NCBI GenBank assembly: GCA_964390445.1
Contig: CAYMJJ010000002.1
Span: 19,604 to 83,603, forward strand
From: Anderseniella sp964390445
Lineage (GTDB): Bacteria > Pseudomonadota > Alphaproteobacteria > Rhizobiales > Aestuariivirgaceae
Length of the DNA: 64,000 nt
Direction of reading: 5' to 3'
Shown here: in pieces, positions 17,680 to 25,196 of the stretch
How the letters are laid out: each line of letters starts with the position of its first letter
Numbering within the stretch: position 1 is the stretch's first letter
Notes under the pieces: generated by a model
What the model saw: the letters and a program-made list of their open reading frames with translations, nothing else
Told to the model about the DNA's origin: nothing
Databases searched by the model: none
Position numbers and translations under genes: made by a program

Positions 17680-19665
17680 TTGCCAAAACGCCCAGTCTCA
17701 TTCCTGATCCTGATCGTCGGGATCCTGTTATCCGCCTTGGCTGGCTTTACAGCCTACAGTGTCGTCGATAGCAAAAGGCTGCAAACCGACCGGTTTGCGG
17801 CCGAAACGCTTGTTGAGGACATGCAGGGCAAAATACTCGTCACCGAGGCCCAGCTGCGTGCATTGCGTGGCTTTTTCACGATCAAACGTAATGTGACCGA
17901 TAACGAGTTCGAGAACTTTGCCGCCCAGTTGTCACAGCCGTCGCATGTTCGCGCCCTGCAACTGGTCCAGTTCTTGAAAGCTGGCAGCATTGAAGAATAT
18001 GCCAGGCAACAGCGCGGCTTCAGGAAATACCCGTTCACCCCGACCGAACGTAACACCGCCGCCGACGTGATGGCGGTATCCGGCGACCGCGATCACGCCA
18101 TCATCGAATTCATCTACCCGATGACTGGCAACCAGCGTGCCCTCGGTCTGGACATTTCGTCAAATGAGTACGCCAAGGATGCTCTCGCCCGGGCCGTTGA
18201 CCATGGCAATGTCGCCACCAGCGATCCGTTTGCGCTGGTCCAGAACCCGGACGAATCCGCTTTCCAGATGTTCTTGCCGGTTGCGCGGCACGACATTGGC
18301 GAGCCATCCCAGGTCCAATTCAACGGGGCGGTGGGTGCGCTGATTTCCATCAATGAACTGGTCAATGTCTCACAAACCAACGACAGCATCATTGCGCGGC
18401 TCACCAATATCGATTCCGGCATTGTCATTTACGCGTCGACGATCCCCATCGAAGGACGCCCCCTTGTGGACTACAAGCTCCAGGTGGGTGACCGCAGCTG
18501 GAATGCGACGATTGCGGTTCCGGCAGGGCGAACCAGTGCTGCGGCGGCGATGCTGGTTTTCGGCCTCGGATCCTTGTTGACGCTTGTCGCGCTTGGCGCA
18601 TACGAGCAGTCCCGCTTGCAGGAGCGCAACCGGCAGGTTGGCTCTCTGCTTGATCGCAGCGAGCATGCCCGCGCCATCCGTGATGCTGCCTATACATCGT
18701 TGTTCAACGGTACCGGCACCGCCAATGCCGAGATCGAGGTTGGCACCGGGTTCGTCGTCAAGGCCAACCTGCGGCTGATGGAACTGACGGGGCTGGAGCC
18801 CGGCGAGATCGAGGGCCGGTTGCTGAATGACCTGTTCGATGCGCGGGACCAGCCAGCCGTGACAGCATTGGTCAACAGCCTCAGTAACAAGGCGGCGTTG
18901 CCCGGCACCACGTCGGTGCGGTTGCGGGACAGCCAGGACAAGGTGCGCTGGATGCTTGTCAGTGCGGGCGAACCCATCGAGAACGATGCGGGTGGCACGA
19001 CGGCAAGCCTTGTCATGCAGGATATCACTGTCGCCAAGGAATCGTCCCAGGCCCGCGACCTGCTGGTGCGGGAACTCGCCCACCGCGTGCGCAACACCAT
19101 GCAGCTTGTTTCGAGCCTGGCAGACCAGACCGCTGCCCGGTCTTCAACCGTCGACGACTACCGGCGCAATCTTCAGGCCAGGTTGCGTGCGCTGAACGTG
19201 GCCCAGGATGCTCTGTTTGAAGTCAACTGGGGTTCGGTAAAGCTCGATTCGCTGGTCAGCAAGATCCTGTCGCCCTTCGATGCCGAAAGGGCGGAGGATC
19301 GGCGTATTACCAGCAATATTGCGCCGGTGATGGTTACCGCGCAGCAGGCCCAGATGATTGCCCTGGCCATTCATGAACTCGCCAGCAACGCCGCAAAGTA
19401 TGGTGCGCTGAGCCACCGCGATGGAAAGATCGAGCTTGAAATCTCCATCAAGCCGGACGCCGACATGCTGAAAGATGACAATGTCCTGAAACTGCGCTGG
19501 TCGGAAACCAGTCCGTCGCGCAAAACCAGCGAGCCCTCGCAGAAGGGGTTTGGCACGATCATGCTGGAAAAGCTGCTGGCCCGGCAATATGGTGGCCAGA
19601 CGCGGTTTACCTGGCGCAAGAACGGCTTGCTGTTTGAAGCGGACCTGCCGATTTCGTCCAGCTAG
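17680..19665 (+). CDS. CHASE-PAS HWE-family sensor histidine kinase
   Basis: The 661-residue protein begins at a TTG preceded by GAGG. It has a first membrane segment (FLILIVGILLSALAGFTAYS), then an extracytoplasmic CHASE-like domain of about 250 residues. A second segment (AAAAMLVFGLGSLLTLVALG) and a PAS domain at about residues 330-455 follow. The kinase core has ELAHRVRNTMQ with phospho-His468, the N-box HELASNAAKYGALS and the LRWSE motif that gives the HWE family its name; GFGTIM is the G-box. HWE and HisKA_2 kinases commonly phosphorylate PhyR. Its position next to nepR-ecfG makes it the obvious candidate input to the general stress response here; that link is inferred. Confidence 0.92.
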   Translation: MPKRPVSFLILIVGILLSALAGFTAYSVVDSKRLQTDRFAAETLVEDMQGKILVTEAQLRALRGFFTIKRNVTDNEFENFAAQLSQPSHVRALQLVQFLKAGSIEEYARQQRGFRKYPFTPTERNTAADVMAVSGDRDHAIIEFIYPMTGNQRALGLDISSNEYAKDALARAVDHGNVATSDPFALVQNPDESAFQMFLPVARHDIGEPSQVQFNGAVGALISINELVNVSQTNDSIIARLTNIDSGIVIYASTIPIEGRPLVDYKLQVGDRSWNATIAVPAGRTSAAAAMLVFGLGSLLTLVALGAYEQSRLQERNRQVGSLLDRSEHARAIRDAAYTSLFNGTGTANAEIEVGTGFVVKANLRLMELTGLEPGEIEGRLLNDLFDARDQPAVTALVNSLSNKAALPGTTSVRLRDSQDKVRWMLVSAGEPIENDAGGTTASLVMQDITVAKESSQARDLLVRELAHRVRNTMQLVSSLADQTAARSSTVDDYRRNLQARLRALNVAQDALFEVNWGSVKLDSLVSKILSPFDAERAEDRRITSNIAPVMVTAQQAQMIALAIHELASNAAKYGALSHRDGKIELEISIKPDADMLKDDNVLKLRWSETSPSRKTSEPSQKGFGTIMLEKLLARQYGGQTRFTWRKNGLLFEADLPISSS

Positions 19666-19792
19666 TTTCCCCGGCCTCCCGATCAGCGCTCAGGGGCGTC
19701 AGCGCATCAATCATTTGATATGCAACCAAATGCTTTGGCGAACGTTTGGTCCTCATTACATCAACGCGAACACCATCGAACTCGGAAGTTTC

Positions 19793-19921
19793 ATGACCAA
19801 GCTGACAAAGGAAGAAGCACGCGCTGGCACCGACAACCGAATGCCGAGGCATGTCCTGTTCATCGGCACCGCGTTGGCTATCGTCGGCTTGACGCTGGCA
19901 TTCTGGTACTTCGCAGCCTAG
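19793..19921 (+). CDS. 42-residue single-pass membrane protein
   Basis: A short frame starts at ATG 19793 behind a good ribosome site (GGAAG, 4 nt spacing). It has a charged N-terminal half beginning MTKLTKEEARAGTDNRM and one transmembrane helix (HVLFIGTALAIVGLTLAFWY). It ends just before the nepR leader, so it may be carried on the same transcript. I do not recognise the family. Small membrane proteins at this position could sense envelope stress, but that is speculation. Confidence 0.6.
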   Translation: MTKLTKEEARAGTDNRMPRHVLFIGTALAIVGLTLAFWYFAA

Positions 19922-20005
19922 GTTTGCGTTACTTGGTCATCGAGCTTGTCCTGCTCGGACGCGTGGCCGGGCTTCAACAGGTGCTAACGGCGCGGTGGAT
20001 GGCAT

Positions 20006-20212
20006 ATGAGGAAGACAATGCATCAAGCAACATCGGGAGAAGGCAACGGCGGGGTCGGCAAGCCATCTCGCAAGCCTGACGCCATCGTCGAGGAGTCAAT
20101 CGGACGCCACCTCAAAAAGCTTTATGACGAAGTCGCCAATGAGCCGGTGCCGGACCGTTTTGCCGAGTTGCTCAAGCAACTGGAGCAACAGGAAAAGGGG
20201 GAGGAGGACTGA
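20006..20212 (+). CDS. nepR: Anti-sigma factor NepR
   Basis: The product is 68 residues (64 if the second ATG at 20018 is used). The conserved core IGRHLKKLYDEVANEPVPDR, followed by FAELLKQLE, is the two-helix NepR domain. It holds EcfG inactive and is itself captured by phosphorylated PhyR. The N-terminus is disordered and basic, as usual for the family. It ends 3 nt before ecfG, the standard order in Alphaproteobacteria. I found no exact GGAAC-type promoter directly upstream. Confidence 0.95.
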   Translation: MRKTMHQATSGEGNGGVGKPSRKPDAIVEESIGRHLKKLYDEVANEPVPDRFAELLKQLEQQEKGEED

Positions 20213-20215
20213 CCA

Positions 20216-20722
20216 ATGGCCGTTTCGCAGGAATTGCGTGAAGGGCTGGTTAGCAACATTCCATCTCTTCGCGCCTTCGCCTACTCGCTCAGTGGAAACC
20301 CTGCGCGTGCCGATGATCTTGTCCAGGAAACCATGGTCAAGGCATGGGCAAACTTCCAGTCATTCCAGGAGGGCACCAACCTTCGCGCGTGGCTGTTCAC
20401 CATCTTGCGCAACGAGTTCTACTCGCAGATGCGCAAGAAGGGCCGCGAGATCGAGGATGCTGACGGCATGATTGCCGGGCGCCAGGCGGTCGAAGGCAAC
20501 CAGGAAAGCCACCTTGCCCTGGAAGAGCTGAAGGCCGCACTGGCCGACCTGCCGGCCGACCAGCGCGAAGCGATCATCCTGATCGGTGCGTCAGGCATGG
20601 CCTACGAGGAAGCTGCCGAAATCTGCGGTGTCGCCGTCGGCACCATGAAAAGCCGGGTCAGCCGGGCGCGCAAGCGCCTCGCCGAAGTGCTTGGCCATGC
20701 CGAGCTTGATCTCGCCAGCTGA
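20216..20722 (+). CDS. ecfG: RNA polymerase sigma factor EcfG
   Basis: The 168-residue ECF sigma factor belongs to the EcfG (ECF15) group. Region 2 shows RADDLVQETMVKAWANFQSF and LRAWLFTILRNEFYS. Region 4 shows LPADQREAIILIGASGMAYE and VGTMKSRVSRARKRL. It directs RNA polymerase to GGAAC-N16/17-CGTT promoters during general stress. A GGAGGA ribosome site precedes the ATG. Co-transcription with nepR keeps sigma and anti-sigma balanced. Confidence 0.96.
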   Translation: MAVSQELREGLVSNIPSLRAFAYSLSGNPARADDLVQETMVKAWANFQSFQEGTNLRAWLFTILRNEFYSQMRKKGREIEDADGMIAGRQAVEGNQESHLALEELKAALADLPADQREAIILIGASGMAYEEAAEICGVAVGTMKSRVSRARKRLAEVLGHAELDLAS

Positions 20723-20749
20723 CGACCTGCCGCTTGCGCCGGCCCGGCG

Positions 20750-21628
20750 TCACTTCTCCTTGCTGAAGATTTCGTAGATGCCAGATGTTTTCTGGTGCAG
20801 TTCCTGCTCGATCTGTCCATAGGTGAGCAGGGCAAACAGCCCTGTGCCGCCAACGATGTTACCCAGCAGCGTCGGCAGGAAGAACCCGCCCAGCATTGCA
20901 GCCAGGGACACATCACCTGCGTAGACCAGCAGCATGCCTTCCACCGTTCCCGCAACAACGTGCGTGAAGTCGCCCGCTGCAATGATGTAGGTGACCAGGA
21001 TGATCAGCCACAGCCCGGCCGAGTGCGCATTGGGCAGCATCCACACCAGGCCCGCAATCAGCCAGCCGGCAAAGATGCCCTTGATGAACATCTGCCACAC
21101 CGTGTTTTCCATCATGTGATGGCTGATCGACAGGCTGGCTGCGAGCACATCAGCCGGTATCGCGCCGGTGTAGTAAAGCCCGGCAGCGAACAGCGCGCAG
21201 CCGACGAAATTTGCCGCCAGCACGCTCGACCACAGCCGCGCAAGGCCCGTAACACCAATCTTGCTGGGTTTCAGCAGGGTGGGTAGCACGACGGTGATGG
21301 TGTTCTCGGTAAACAGTTGCAGCCGCGCCATGATCACCATCACGAAGCCGACGCTGTAGCCCAGGTTGTCGACCAGCGGCCGCCACGGTTCATCCGGCAG
21401 GTGGGCCAGCAGGATGGCCTCCGCCAGTACCGAAAAGCCAATCGCAAGCCCCGCAGCAAATCCCGAGATGACAAGCGACTGCACCGGGCGCGTCAATTCC
21501 TCTTCGCCCGCCCGCCGGATGATTTCATACAACACCGGTGTGGCCAGGCTTGCGTTTTGCGCGACCGATTCTTCTTCCTTCTTGTCCAGGTCGATCGTCG
21601 ATTCTTCTTCCAGCAATTCATCGCTCAT
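20750..21628 (-). CDS. Formate/nitrite transporter (FNT) family protein, YfdC-like
   Basis: The 292-residue protein has an acidic N-terminal tail (EEESTIDLDKKEEES) and then six to seven hydrophobic segments of the FocA/NirC/YfdC fold. Recognisable pieces are LVISGFAAGLAIGFSVLAEA, LGYSVGFVMVIMARLQLFTE, HVVAGTVEGMLLVYAGDV and GNIVGGTGLFALLTYGQI. The long N-terminal extension favours the YfdC branch, whose substrate is not established. It lies convergent with ecfG and downstream of the DUF1328 gene, separated from that gene by a long hairpin. Confidence 0.88.
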   Translation of the reverse strand: MSDELLEEESTIDLDKKEEESVAQNASLATPVLYEIIRRAGEEELTRPVQSLVISGFAAGLAIGFSVLAEAILLAHLPDEPWRPLVDNLGYSVGFVMVIMARLQLFTENTITVVLPTLLKPSKIGVTGLARLWSSVLAANFVGCALFAAGLYYTGAIPADVLAASLSISHHMMENTVWQMFIKGIFAGWLIAGLVWMLPNAHSAGLWLIILVTYIIAAGDFTHVVAGTVEGMLLVYAGDVSLAAMLGGFFLPTLLGNIVGGTGLFALLTYGQIEQELHQKTSGIYEIFSKEK

Positions 21629-21664
21629 TGGGTTGTTTTTCCCGCCTGTTATGCTTGCTCATGC

Positions 21665-21705
21665 GAAACGGCCCGGATGAAACCGACGTGGTCTCAACCG
21701 GGCCG
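21665..21705 (-). terminator. Long hairpin after the DUF1328 gene, probable terminator
   Basis: CGGCCCGG (21669-21676) pairs with CCGGGCCG (21698-21705). An inner GAAACC/GGTCTC arm extends the stem to about 16 bp. On the minus strand it is followed by TTTCG, a weak U-tract. It separates the DUF1328 gene from the FNT gene. Confidence 0.5.
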
Positions 21706-21741
21706 CAATGCGTGCACATGGCCCTGTAGGCCTGCTGCCGG

Positions 21742-21906
21742 TCAGGCGCGGCGCGATATGTGCGCGATGACCGAGACCGCCAGCGCAATGAGGAAGATGA
21801 AGAACAGGATCTGGGCAATACCGGCAGATGCGCCGGCAATGCCACCAAACCCCAGCACACCTGCAATCAGTGCGACGACGAAGAAAACAATGGCCCAATA
21901 CAACAT
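21742..21906 (-). CDS. DUF1328 small membrane protein
   Basis: This 54-residue protein starts MLYWAIVFFVVALIAGVLGF and has a second hydrophobic stretch (AQILFFIFLIALAVSVIAHI) before the tail SRRA. That is the two-helix DUF1328 (YtjA-like) pattern. The ATG at 21906 follows an excellent ribosome site (AAAGGAG). An exact EcfG promoter lies 35 bp upstream, so it should be a general-stress gene. DUF1328 proteins are commonly stress-induced in this class, but their molecular role is unknown. Confidence 0.93.
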   Translation of the reverse strand: MLYWAIVFFVVALIAGVLGFGGIAGASAGIAQILFFIFLIALAVSVIAHISRRA

Positions 21907-21940
21907 GACAATCTCCTTTGAGTTTGTAGGTTGTAAGGTA

Positions 21941-21965
21941 AACGCCAGCCTCGGAATTCAGTTCC
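21941..21965 (-). promoter_or_regulatory. EcfG-type promoter for the DUF1328 gene
   Basis: Read on the minus strand, GGAAC (21965-21961) and CGTT (21944-21941) are separated by 16 nt. The start codon of the DUF1328 gene is 35 nt beyond the -10 element, with a ribosome site between. Confidence 0.85.
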
Positions 21966-21996
21966 CGGCGGGTGCGTGCAGCCACCATCCGGCCAT

Positions 21997-22797
21997 TCAG
22001 GCCGCCGCTTCCCTGGACCCGGCCGTACGGTCGAAGAACAGCGCCTGCGAAATGATCGCCTTGACCATTTCCGGCACGAACGGCTTGGTGATCAGGAACG
22101 CAGGCTCGGGCTTTTCGCCGGTCAACAGACGCTCCGGAAATGCCGTGATGAAGATTACCGGCACATCGAAAGTCTTGATGATGTCGTTGACCGCATCGAT
22201 GCCCGAACTGCCATCGGCCAGCTGGATGTCTGCCAGCACCAGCCCCGGCCCCGTCTTGTCGGCCAACTCCACCGCTTCGGCGCGTGTGCGAGCCACGCCC
22301 AGCACCTCGTGGCCCAGATCCTCGACCAGCGCCTCGATATCGTGCGCGATCAGCGGTTCATCCTCGATGATCAGCACCCTCGTGTGCACCTGTTCGGCAA
22401 TTTCGTGACCGGCCTGATCAAGCAGCGCCGTCATTTCATCCGCTGACTTGCCGAGAATGACCGCAGCTTCGTTGACCGTGAATTCCTCGACAGACACCAA
22501 CAGAAACGCCTGCCGGGCCAGCGGCGTCAGCGCTTCAAGCTTGCGCGATGCACTCTTCTCCCAGGCCTCGGAGGCCGTTCCTTCCAGGTTGACGTCGAGC
22601 GAACTCCACATCGACGACATCACCCGATAGGCCTCCACCCGGGCATCGTTCGAACTGTCGAAGGTTGCCGGATCGGCAATCAGGGCTTCCAGCATGGCAC
22701 CGACATAGGCATCTCCGCTTGCCTGTGAGCCGGTCAGCGCCCGCGCATAGCGGCGAAGTTTGGGCAGCAGGGGTGCAATCTGGCTGGCAATGCTCAT
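21997..22797 (-). CDS. phyR: General stress response regulator PhyR
   Basis: The 266-residue protein has the PhyR layout. Residues 1-130 are an EcfG-like sigma decoy domain (for example LLPKLRRYARALTGSQASGD and SVEEFTVNEAAVILGKSADE). Residues 138-258 are a receiver domain with acidic pocket IIEDEPLI, phospho-acceptor Asp190 in VLADIQLADG, and the lysine in FLITKPFVPE. When phosphorylated it binds NepR and frees EcfG. The ATG at 22797 follows GGAGAA. Two exact EcfG promoters precede it, predicting positive autoregulation. Confidence 0.97.
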   Translation of the reverse strand: MSIASQIAPLLPKLRRYARALTGSQASGDAYVGAMLEALIADPATFDSSNDARVEAYRVMSSMWSSLDVNLEGTASEAWEKSASRKLEALTPLARQAFLLVSVEEFTVNEAAVILGKSADEMTALLDQAGHEIAEQVHTRVLIIEDEPLIAHDIEALVEDLGHEVLGVARTRAEAVELADKTGPGLVLADIQLADGSSGIDAVNDIIKTFDVPVIFITAFPERLLTGEKPEPAFLITKPFVPEMVKAIISQALFFDRTAGSREAAA

Positions 22798-22834
22798 TTT
22801 CGAAATTCTCCTGGAAGGATGACACCGGGCAGCG

Positions 22835-22860
22835 AACGCCTGGCGTGGAGCAGGTGTTCC
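22835..22860 (-). promoter_or_regulatory. EcfG-type promoter P1 of phyR
   Basis: On the minus strand GGAAC (22860-22856) is followed after 17 nt by CGTT (22838-22835). The -10 element lies 37 nt before the phyR ATG. Confidence 0.8.
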
Positions 22861-22910
22861 CGGCGCACGGTTGATCAACTAGTGAACGTATAGTCCCGCA
22901 TGAGCGCAAT

Positions 22911-22935
22911 AACGGTTTAGCCCGCAAATGGTTCC
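22911..22935 (-). promoter_or_regulatory. EcfG-type promoter P2 of phyR
   Basis: On the minus strand GGAAC (22935-22931) is followed after 16 nt by CGTT (22914-22911). It lies about 75 bp upstream of P1 in the 315 bp gap between phyR and the gene at 23113. Apart from these promoters that gap holds no recognisable gene. Confidence 0.7.
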
Positions 22936-23112
22936 ATCGATTCTAGGTGATGGCGCACCGTGCCGCAATCAACCCTTGCGAAGGGCGTTCTCCTGCACAG
23001 CACGCAACCGGAACCTGGGAACCGATCCGGTGAGGCGGGCATTGATACCTCATAGCGTCCTCGAGTGCAGACCAGCTTTTCGAGGCTTCAATACCGCAAG
23101 AGGAGTATTCTG

Positions 23113-23433
23113 ATGAAGAAGTTTATCACCGTTACCGCCATCGCACTTGCCGCCACCCTTTCGGCAGCACCTGCCATGGCCGACCAGATCGATCCCAACA
23201 ATCCGAACGTCACCAACCAGCGTGTTGACGCTGACGGCCAGCGCGACATCCAGACCCGCTGGAATGACTGCAAGACCTTGCAGGATTCGCTGGTCGAGAA
23301 CGCCACCAACCAGCAGATGGATTCCTTCAACACCCAGTGCGCCGAGTTCATCGACACTAGGACCGGCAAGCTGGCGGTTGATCCCAGCGCGACCAACGAG
23401 CAGCTTGGCGTTGAATCCAATACAGCCAACTAG
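23113..23433 (+). CDS. Small secreted protein of unknown function
   Basis: The 106-residue product starts MKKFITVTAIALAATLSAAP, a signal peptide with likely cleavage after AMA. The mature part is acidic and rich in Asn, Asp and Gln (DQIDPNNPNVTNQRVDADGQ). It has two cysteines, in WNDCKTL and NTQCAEF, that could pair. An AGGAG ribosome site precedes the ATG. A GGAAC-N17-CATT sequence (23018-23043), one base from the EcfG consensus, lies upstream, so stress control is possible. No family recognised. Confidence 0.75.
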   Translation: MKKFITVTAIALAATLSAAPAMADQIDPNNPNVTNQRVDADGQRDIQTRWNDCKTLQDSLVENATNQQMDSFNTQCAEFIDTRTGKLAVDPSATNEQLGVESNTAN

Positions 23434-23478
23434 CACTCGCCAAATCAGGCAACCCTTGCGGTTGCCACAGACCACCAG

Positions 23479-23507
23479 GGCCGGGGCGGGACATAGCCCC
23501 GGCCTTT
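23479..23507 (+). terminator. Rho-independent terminator-like hairpin
   Basis: GGCCGGGGC (23479-23487) and GCCCCGGCC (23496-23504) form a perfect 9 bp stem with an 8 nt loop, followed by TTT. It is the likely end of the transcript of the secreted protein gene at 23113. Confidence 0.7.
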
Positions 23508-23592
23508 GCCGTTCTGGAGGGCGCTCAAGTGCGTGATGGTGTGCACACAGCAAACAGGCCCGCCACGTCATCCGTGGCGAGCCCGTTCTAAT

Positions 23593-23669
23593 TGGTCGGA
23601 GTGGCGAGATTCGAACTCACGACCCCCTGCTCCCGAAGCAGGTGCGCTACCAGGCTGCGCTACACTCCG
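23593..23669 (-). tRNA. tRNA-Pro (CGG)
   Basis: A complete cloverleaf reads on the minus strand from 23669. Acceptor stem CGGAGTG pairs with CACTCCG, the D-arm is TAGCGCAGCCTGGTAGCGCA, and anticodon loop TTCGGGA gives anticodon CGG. The T-loop is GTTCGAATC. The CCA end is encoded at 23593-23595. Confidence 0.97.
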
Positions 23670-23818
23670 TTGCTGTCTGAGCGCCGGGTTATATCGCCGT
23701 CATACCGCGTGCGCAAGCCGTCATCACGAAGGCTCACAAGTGCCGTTGCAGCGGATAGGCGGAATCAGTATGGTGCGCCTCCATCGGCTGCCGGTCACCA
23801 TCCGGTATCCGCGTTAAT

Positions 23819-23893
23819 TGGGGCGTAGCCAAGTGGTAAGGCAGCGGTTTTTGGTACCGCCATTCCCAGGTTCGAATCCTGGCGCCCCAGCCA
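23819..23893 (+). tRNA. tRNA-Gln (TTG)
   Basis: Acceptor stem TGGGGCG pairs with CGCCCCA. The D-loop contains AAGTGGTAAGG, the anticodon loop TTTTGGT gives anticodon TTG, and the T-loop is GTTCGAATC. Discriminator G and an encoded CCA end the gene at 23893. It lies 22 bp before the MFS gene on the same strand. Confidence 0.97.
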
Positions 23894-23915
23894 GTTCCCC
23901 GCAGGTAAGCCGCTT

Positions 23916-25196
23916 ATGACCACAACCTCTGCTGCAGGCACTGTGCGCCACATGAGCCTGGTCCGGTTGCTGCTGACGGTGCTGCTGCCGTTCTCGCTGT
24001 GCTATTTCCTGTCCTACCTCTACCGCGCGGTCAACGCCGTCATCGCCCCCAACCTGGTCAGCGACATTGGCCTGGACGCGGGCGAACTGGGCCTGCTGAC
24101 CGCCGCTTACCTGATCGGCTTTGCCGGTTTCCAGATCCCGCTCGGCGTTCTGCTGGACCGCTTCGGCCCGCGCAAGGTGCAGGCGCTGCTGTTATGCGTG
24201 GGCGCTTTGGGTGCGTTGCTGTTCGCCTGGTCAGCTGACAAGTGGGGCCTCAGCTTTGCCCGCATGTTGATCGGCATCGGCTCGGCAGGCGGGTTGATGG
24301 CAGGCTTCAAGGCGGTCAGCATCTGGGTGCCGGAAGACCGCCGGGCGTTGGCCAACGCTTGCATCATGGCCGTGGGGGGGCTGGGGATTCTGACCGCGAC
24401 GGTGCCGGCCGAATGGGCCACCGCCACCTTCGGCTGGCGCTACATGTTTCTCGGCATCATGGGCATCACCTTTGCCGTAGCGATCTTTCTCTATCTGGTG
24501 GTGCCGGAACGTCCTGCCTCCATGGCTGCTGCACCCGGCACACCAGCCGCAAGCGTTCTGGGTGCCATCGGCACCATCTACACCGACCCCGTGTTCTGGC
24601 GCATCGCGCCCTTTGTGGCGCTGACGGCGGGCTGTCACATCGGCATCCAGACCCTGTGGGCCGGCCCCTGGTTGCGCGACATTGCGGGCCTCGACCGGGC
24701 CGGCGTCGCCGGTGTGCTGGGCCTGCAGGCGGTCGGATTCCTGATCGGCACCTTGATGAGCGGATGGGTAGCCGACTGGCTCGGACGCCGGGGCGTCAGC
24801 CTGCTCGTCACCATGACCGGCTTCATCGTGCTGTTCATGGGGGTACAACTGATGATCCTGTTCGAACCGGTCAGCCTTGCTCCTGCGGTGTGGTTCATCT
24901 TCGGCATGTTCGGCCAGGCGGGCATCCTTGCCTATCCGTGGCTGGCGCGGTATTTCGGTACCGACCTGGCGGGCCGCTCCAACGGCTGCCTCAACACGCT
25001 GGTGTTCGCCGTAGCCTTCCTGTCGCAATATGCCATCGGCGCGATCATAGACCTGTGGCCTCTGGCAGCAGACGGCGGCTACCAGCCGCAAGCCTATCAG
25101 GCTGGCTTTGGCCTGTTCCTCGGCCTGCAGGCCGTGGCGCTGGTATGGTTTGCGCTTAAGGTACCGCACGGAACCTTGAGAAAGCAAACGGCATGA
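23916..25196 (+). CDS. MFS transporter
   Basis: The 426-residue membrane protein has about twelve hydrophobic segments. The motif-A-like loop GVLLDRFGPRKVQALLL lies between segments 2 and 3, and WVADWLGRRGVSLLV gives the second-half equivalent. This identifies the major facilitator superfamily. The substrate is unknown. The asparaginase gene overlaps its stop by 4 nt, so a nitrogenous substrate such as asparagine is a reasonable guess but unproven. Confidence 0.92.
   Translation: MTTTSAAGTVRHMSLVRLLLTVLLPFSLCYFLSYLYRAVNAVIAPNLVSDIGLDAGELGLLTAAYLIGFAGFQIPLGVLLDRFGPRKVQALLLCVGALGALLFAWSADKWGLSFARMLIGIGSAGGLMAGFKAVSIWVPEDRRALANACIMAVGGLGILTATVPAEWATATFGWRYMFLGIMGITFAVAIFLYLVVPERPASMAAAPGTPAASVLGAIGTIYTDPVFWRIAPFVALTAGCHIGIQTLWAGPWLRDIAGLDRAGVAGVLGLQAVGFLIGTLMSGWVADWLGRRGVSLLVTMTGFIVLFMGVQLMILFEPVSLAPAVWFIFGMFGQAGILAYPWLARYFGTDLAGRSNGCLNTLVFAVAFLSQYAIGAIIDLWPLAADGGYQPQAYQAGFGLFLGLQAVALVWFALKVPHGTLRKQTA

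Noticed and set aside
23593..23893. tRNA-linked integration site
   Set aside because: No integrase, no direct repeat of a tRNA 3' end and no foreign-looking cargo nearby.
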